Shown here one piece after another: positions 60,520-64,000 of a DNA stretch of 64,000 bases. The stretch's first letter is position 1; each line of letters starts with the position of its first letter. The notes under the pieces are model-generated. The model was not told the DNA's origin. It worked only from the letters and a program-made list of their open reading frames with translations, and ran no database searches. The position numbers and the translations under genes are program-made. Where the stretch lies: contig CP091278.1 of assembly GCA_021650895.1 (NCBI GenBank), positions 3,253,659-3,317,658 on the forward strand. The letters are read 5' to 3'. The stretch is from Candidatus Jettenia sp. GTDB taxonomy: Bacteria > Planctomycetota > Brocadiia > Brocadiales > Brocadiaceae.

Positions 60520-60815
60520 TGTTGCCTCCCCCTTAATTCCCCTCACGGAGAGGGACAAGAACTGTCCCCCACTGGCGGGGGTGAAGGGGATGGATCAGTG
60601 CCGGGAAAATAGGTATTTTAAATTGCCGAAAGGCCTATTTTAATGTTTAGGAATTTCAAACTAACTCTGTAGTGGCAAGGCGCGCCTTGCCACTGTTATA
60701 AAAGTTACGTAGGGCAACCCTTTAGGGTTGCTCTCCCCGTATGCACGTTCATACGGGGAAGCAAGGCTAAAGCCTTGCCCTACAGTTTAATAAAGAACAA
60801 AAGTCGCCGAAGGCC
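60520..60815. repeat. R2 compound unit after the RND gene
   Basis: GTAGTGGCAAGGCGCGCCTT (60671), GTAGGGCAACCCTTTAGGGT (60710) and GCAAGGCTAAAGCCTTGCCC (about 60762) with AAAAGTCGCCGAAGGCCTAA. A CCCCTTAATTCCCCTCACGG block with CGGGGGTGAAGGGG at 60527-60590 may be the terminator of the efflux operon. Confidence 0.7.
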
Positions 60816-60883
60816 TAATTAAAAGGAAATTATATGAAAAAATAGAGTTACCCATAATTCGAAGTTAAAAAGAATCATGTATG

Positions 60884-61342
60884 TTATTGATATTCTGCTA
60901 GTTCCAACAATATTCCATCCGGATCGAGAAAGTAACAAAGTATTTTATGCCCTGCATCATGAGTTACAGTACTTGTTGGTACTGCGACAGGCTCACTGAT
61001 GACTTTGATTCCTGCTTCTTTTAAATGCCTTGCTACTGTATGGATATTCTCTACTCTAAAGGCGATATGCCTTAAGCCAATAGTGTTTGCAAGGGAATTT
61101 ATTGAAAGTATCTCACCCTGAGGTGATGTATAGCAAAGTAATTCCAAACGTGGTTCTCCGGCAGGTGCTACCACATAGACTACATCGGCGTGGATGTTTT
61201 TAAGGCCTACGATAGACTCAATCCAGTCTCCTTCAAGATGAGCTCTCCGAATTTCTTCAAACCCCAATAGTTTCGTATAAAATTGAACAGATCGTTCCAG
61301 ATCGGAAACTACCAGGTTGATGTGGTCAACGGCATAAATCAT
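60884..61342 (-). CDS. VOC-superfamily protein (glyoxalase/bleomycin-resistance-like)
   Basis: The 152-residue protein has two beta-alpha-beta-beta-beta modules: VDHINLVVSDLERSVQFYTK and IGLRHIAFRVENIHTVARHL, with the metal ligands expected at H7, E70-region (RLELLCY), H92-region and E149 (LLELAEYQ). VOC members include glyoxalase I, methylmalonyl-CoA epimerase, dioxygenases and antibiotic-binding proteins. The DPDGILLELAE ending is the most common VOC motif. Substrate unknown. ATG 61342 has AAGGAGTA just ahead. Confidence 0.88.
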   Translation of the reverse strand: MIYAVDHINLVVSDLERSVQFYTKLLGFEEIRRAHLEGDWIESIVGLKNIHADVVYVVAPAGEPRLELLCYTSPQGEILSINSLANTIGLRHIAFRVENIHTVARHLKEAGIKVISEPVAVPTSTVTHDAGHKILCYFLDPDGILLELAEYQ

Positions 61343-62023
61343 GGATTACTCCTTATTTCCCTGTTCTGAAAAGATAGAAAGCTTTTCTATACTATAGTAT
61401 TCCTTCTATTCTCTAAACTTGCGGTATTCTAACGTCAAACTATAATAAAATCAAAGGTTAAAGACGGTCCGGAGATTTCAATAAAATAAATCAGATGGGG
61501 AGATATTCATGATATAAGGTATGTTTTTAGGGAAAAATACTCCTCATGATATGCTCCATGCTTTTATAAAGCGAGAAATAGGACTTGAAAATTAAGTGAT
61601 TTTCTATAGTATGCACATTACGTATGTTGTCATTATTTTCACGAGTTTGCAACCGTTATCCTCTATTTAAGCCTCGAGATTCATAGATAAGCCACTTCAA
61701 ATATCATCACAGGCGACTAATATTGTGATATTCCTACTCTTTGTGAATTAAGGGAAAAAGGAATTGCGTATCGGGTAATGCCTGAAAAATGAGGGATTAA
61801 AGGATAGTGAGAAGTGGATAGTGGTAAATAAACTCCTGAAGTTTATATTCTGGTACAGGAAATGCTTTGTTTGATAAAAAGGCACATTTTTGGATTTTGC
61901 TCATACCAGATGCTATCGAATTATTAGGAGAAAGAGAATGCTTTTCGCTCAACTGCTAAGAGTTGTTCGATACTATTTTGGTATACAATGTAATTTATTT
62001 TTAAGACAATTGGGAATAAACGC
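61343..62023. other. Gap without recognisable gene or repeat
   Basis: 680 bp between the divergent VOC and ABC genes, AT rich, with no R1-R3 repeat and no coding frame I can support. It must carry the promoters of both genes. Confidence 0.4.
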
Positions 62024-63793
62024 ATGCTAAACATTTTAAAAAACTCTGCACTGAAAAAATTTCTATCGTATATAAAACCGTATCGCTGGTTTATTGTAGC
62101 CGCCACTTTTTGCGGGCTATTGAAATACAACATTCCTTTAGTACTTCCCTGGGTTTTTAAAGATGTGATTGATCGTCTGTTATTACCATCTTCATTTGAT
62201 TTTGCCAGATTCCATTCTATGATGATAGGCCTGATCGTCCTCTATCTGTTCTGGGCGCTATTTACCTACTTGAGATCTTTCTTCGCCGACCGGGCTGGTC
62301 AAAGGCTTATCTTTGATTTACGGCATGAGTTATATGTTCACCTGCAGCGGATGTCGCTGAGTTTTTACGAGAAACGTCAGGTAGGCTCCGTTGCATCACG
62401 CCTGATCGGTGATATATCGGTTGCTCAGAGCTTTGTGGGTGCTGCCTTTACCAACACGATTATGGATGCTAGCTCCCTTATTTTTATTACCGTCTTGCTT
62501 TTTCATATGAATTGGCGACTGGCACTGGTTTCCATTGCTGTTTTTCCTTTTTATGTTATTTTAAACAAATTTTTCAAATCCCGAATAAGAAAAACCAGCA
62601 TGTTAGCACAGCGAAAGATGGAAGAAATATCCGGGAATCTTCACGAAAAGTTGGGTGGAATTTCAATTATACAATCTTATACCCGGGAAAAGGCTGAAGA
62701 GAGACTTTTTTTCCATGACAATCGCGAGTATTTATCCTATCAGCTGGAAAATATAAATCATAATGCAACTGCATTGGCCGTAATTGGGTTTTTAACTTCT
62801 GTCGCTCCAATTCTGGTTGTCTGGTATGGAGCGCTACAAGTCGTACATGGCCATCTAACGGTTGGTCAGTTAACAGCTTTTTATGCCTACCTGGGAATGT
62901 TTTACGGTCCTCTCAATCGACTTACCGAACTCAATATTCTCCTGGCCAATTCCCAATCTGCAATAGAAAGAATTTTTGAAGTATTTAATACCTCACCTGA
63001 AGTTGTGGATAGTCCTATTGCTAAGGAATACGGACCTGTCAAAGGTGAGATTAAATTCTCAAATGTTCATTTTACCTATGAGGTATCAAAAACTACCCTG
63101 AAGGATATCAATCTTCATATACCGGCCGGCTGTACCGTAGCGCTTGTCGGGCCGAGTGGAGCTGGGAAATCTACTTTCGTTAAGCTTATTCCAAGATTTT
63201 ATGATGTTACATCAGGAAAAATTACCATTGATGGATGGGATATCCGGGATTTTAAGCTCAATTGCCTGAGAAGACAAATTGCCACGGTGCCTCAGGAACC
63301 TATTCTGTTTTCCGGAACGATTTATGAGAATATTGTGTTTGGCAAGCCTAATGCGACTGAAGAAGACGTACAAGCTGCGGCTATTTCTGCTAACGCTCAT
63401 GACTTTATTTGTAAATTGCCCAATGGATATCAAACAGAAATTGGAGAGGGAGGTATGAAACTTTCCGGAGGTCAAAGGCAACGCATCTCTCTGGCGCGGG
63501 CATTCTTAAAAAATGCGCCTATTCTGCTTTTGGATGAAGCGACTTCAGCGCTGGATTCTAAGGCCGAAAATCTGATACAGCAGGCATTGAAAAGACTCAT
63601 GATAGGCCGGACAACCTTAATTATTGCTCACCGGCTATCTACAATTCAATCAGCGAATATGATTATTGTCTTTGATAATGGCGAAATTGTAGAAATTGGC
63701 AATCATCAGGAACTGTTGGAGCAATCATACGGACTGTATCGGGGGCTTTACGAAGAACAATTCAATAAGAAATCTATTATGGCAATTAAATAA
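62024..63793 (+). CDS. ABC exporter, fused permease-ATPase (MsbA-like), second copy
   Basis: The 589-residue protein has six membrane helices (about 20-310) and an ATPase with Walker A GPSGAGKST (about 376-384), LSGGQRQRISLARA (about 478), ILLLDEATSALD (about 500) and IIAHRLSTIQ. Length and layout are typical of MsbA/LmrA lipid and drug exporters. It is related to, but not a recent duplicate of, the exporter at 54222, and lacks the long TM1-TM2 loop. It is a single gene; GGGA at 62011-62014 is a weak ribosome binding site. Confidence 0.93.
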   Translation: MLNILKNSALKKFLSYIKPYRWFIVAATFCGLLKYNIPLVLPWVFKDVIDRLLLPSSFDFARFHSMMIGLIVLYLFWALFTYLRSFFADRAGQRLIFDLRHELYVHLQRMSLSFYEKRQVGSVASRLIGDISVAQSFVGAAFTNTIMDASSLIFITVLLFHMNWRLALVSIAVFPFYVILNKFFKSRIRKTSMLAQRKMEEISGNLHEKLGGISIIQSYTREKAEERLFFHDNREYLSYQLENINHNATALAVIGFLTSVAPILVVWYGALQVVHGHLTVGQLTAFYAYLGMFYGPLNRLTELNILLANSQSAIERIFEVFNTSPEVVDSPIAKEYGPVKGEIKFSNVHFTYEVSKTTLKDINLHIPAGCTVALVGPSGAGKSTFVKLIPRFYDVTSGKITIDGWDIRDFKLNCLRRQIATVPQEPILFSGTIYENIVFGKPNATEEDVQAAAISANAHDFICKLPNGYQTEIGEGGMKLSGGQRQRISLARAFLKNAPILLLDEATSALDSKAENLIQQALKRLMIGRTTLIIAHRLSTIQSANMIIVFDNGEIVEIGNHQELLEQSYGLYRGLYEEQFNKKSIMAIK

Positions 63794-63835
63794 TGGCCTG
63801 CCTCTTATTATCATTTGCCTGATTTAATGCATAGG

Positions 63836-64000
63836 AATTTCAAACTAACTCTGTAGTGGCAAGGCACGCCTTGCCACTACTGTTATAAAAGTCGCCGAAG
63901 GCCTCGTTTCATGTATAGGAATTTCAATTCTGTAGGGCAACCCTTTTCGGATTGCTATGCCCGTGCACATATTCAGGCGGGGGAGGCAAGGCTAAAGCCT
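63836..64000. repeat. R2 compound unit, cut by window end
   Basis: GTAGTGGCAAGGCACGCCTT (63854), AAAAGTCGCCGAAGGCCTCG, GTAGGGCAACCCTTTTCGGA (63932) and GCAAGGCTAAAGCCT at the very end repeat the arrangement seen at 51270 and 60655. Confidence 0.7.

Noticed and set aside
61924-62133. Minus-strand 69-codon frame
   Set aside because: Overlaps the start of the ABC exporter on the opposite strand and has no motif.

Overview
The window reads as one chromosomal stretch of a Gram-negative bacterium of moderate GC: it carries tripartite RND efflux systems, lipoproteins and MsbA-type exporters. It is unusually rich in short dispersed repeats. The gene set (split ThiC, BioA/BioD, SAM hydrolase, rubrerythrins, DUF883/CsbD/hemerythrin stress genes, heavy-metal RND pumps) together with repeats of the type 'GTAGGGCAAGGCTTTAGCC' is what I would expect in a draft genome of an anammox planctomycete (Brocadia/Jettenia-like). 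This assignment is inference; there is no rRNA or anammox marker gene here. I see no tRNA, rRNA, CRISPR array or complete insertion sequence.

Layout. 1-2.9 kb: the end of an M48 metalloprotease, two tandem rubrerythrins (the second has lost iron ligands) and a SAM hydrolase. 3.7-7.6 kb: cofactor genes bioA, bioD and thiC; thiC is split by a frameshift at an A10 run. 7.8-10.5 kb: a B12-binding radical SAM protein and an O-methyltransferase. 11.3-18.8 kb (minus strand): AI-2E-type permease, a GC-rich tachylectin-like five-repeat protein that looks acquired, a DUF11 lipoprotein, a DUF748 protein and MscL. 20.2-25.7 kb (minus strand): a CzcBA-type metal efflux pair with a four-helix-bundle gene inserted between the two genes and a P-type ATPase remnant upstream. 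26.0-28.7 kb: a dCache-HAMP-PASx4 sensor without output domain. 28.9-36.0 kb: a second metal efflux operon (Cys/His-rich small protein, TolC, frameshifted adaptor, CusA-like pump), then a YnfA-like protein. 36.8-43.7 kb: an envelope/stress island with four DUF883 (YqjD/ElaB) paralogues, CsbD, hemerythrin and lipoprotein genes. 43.9-48.1 kb: secreted intradiol-dioxygenase-like protein, Cys/His-rich secreted protein and an M16 peptidase. 49.0-51.1 kb: EamA permease and an aminotransferase. 51.6-60.5 kb: a compound efflux locus (MacB-type ATPase, frameshifted MacB-type permease, MsbA-like exporter, adaptor, HAE-RND pump). 60.9-63.8 kb: a VOC protein and a second MsbA-like exporter.

Almost every intergenic gap over 300 bp is filled by a few repeat families. 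R2 is a short palindromic repeat (GTAGGGCAAGGCTTTAGCC, GTAGGGCAACCCTTTAGGG and GTAGTGGCAAGGC variants) often joined to 'GTCGCCGAAGGCCTAAT'. R1 is a MITE-like mosaic with CATATGCATCAAGCTAA terminal inverted repeats and 9-bp target duplications, repeatedly inserted in R2. R3 is a ~180-bp MITE with TA target duplications. R1-type sequence also occurs in frame inside the radical SAM gene, separates bioA from bioD, and sits between the two halves of the MacB-type transporter.

Three well-conserved genes (thiC, the second cusB-like adaptor, the macB-like permease) are each broken by one base in a homopolymer. That pattern suggests sequencing or assembly error more than decay, though thiC's A10 run could also support slippage. 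Functional names rest on motif recognition only; no database search was possible.
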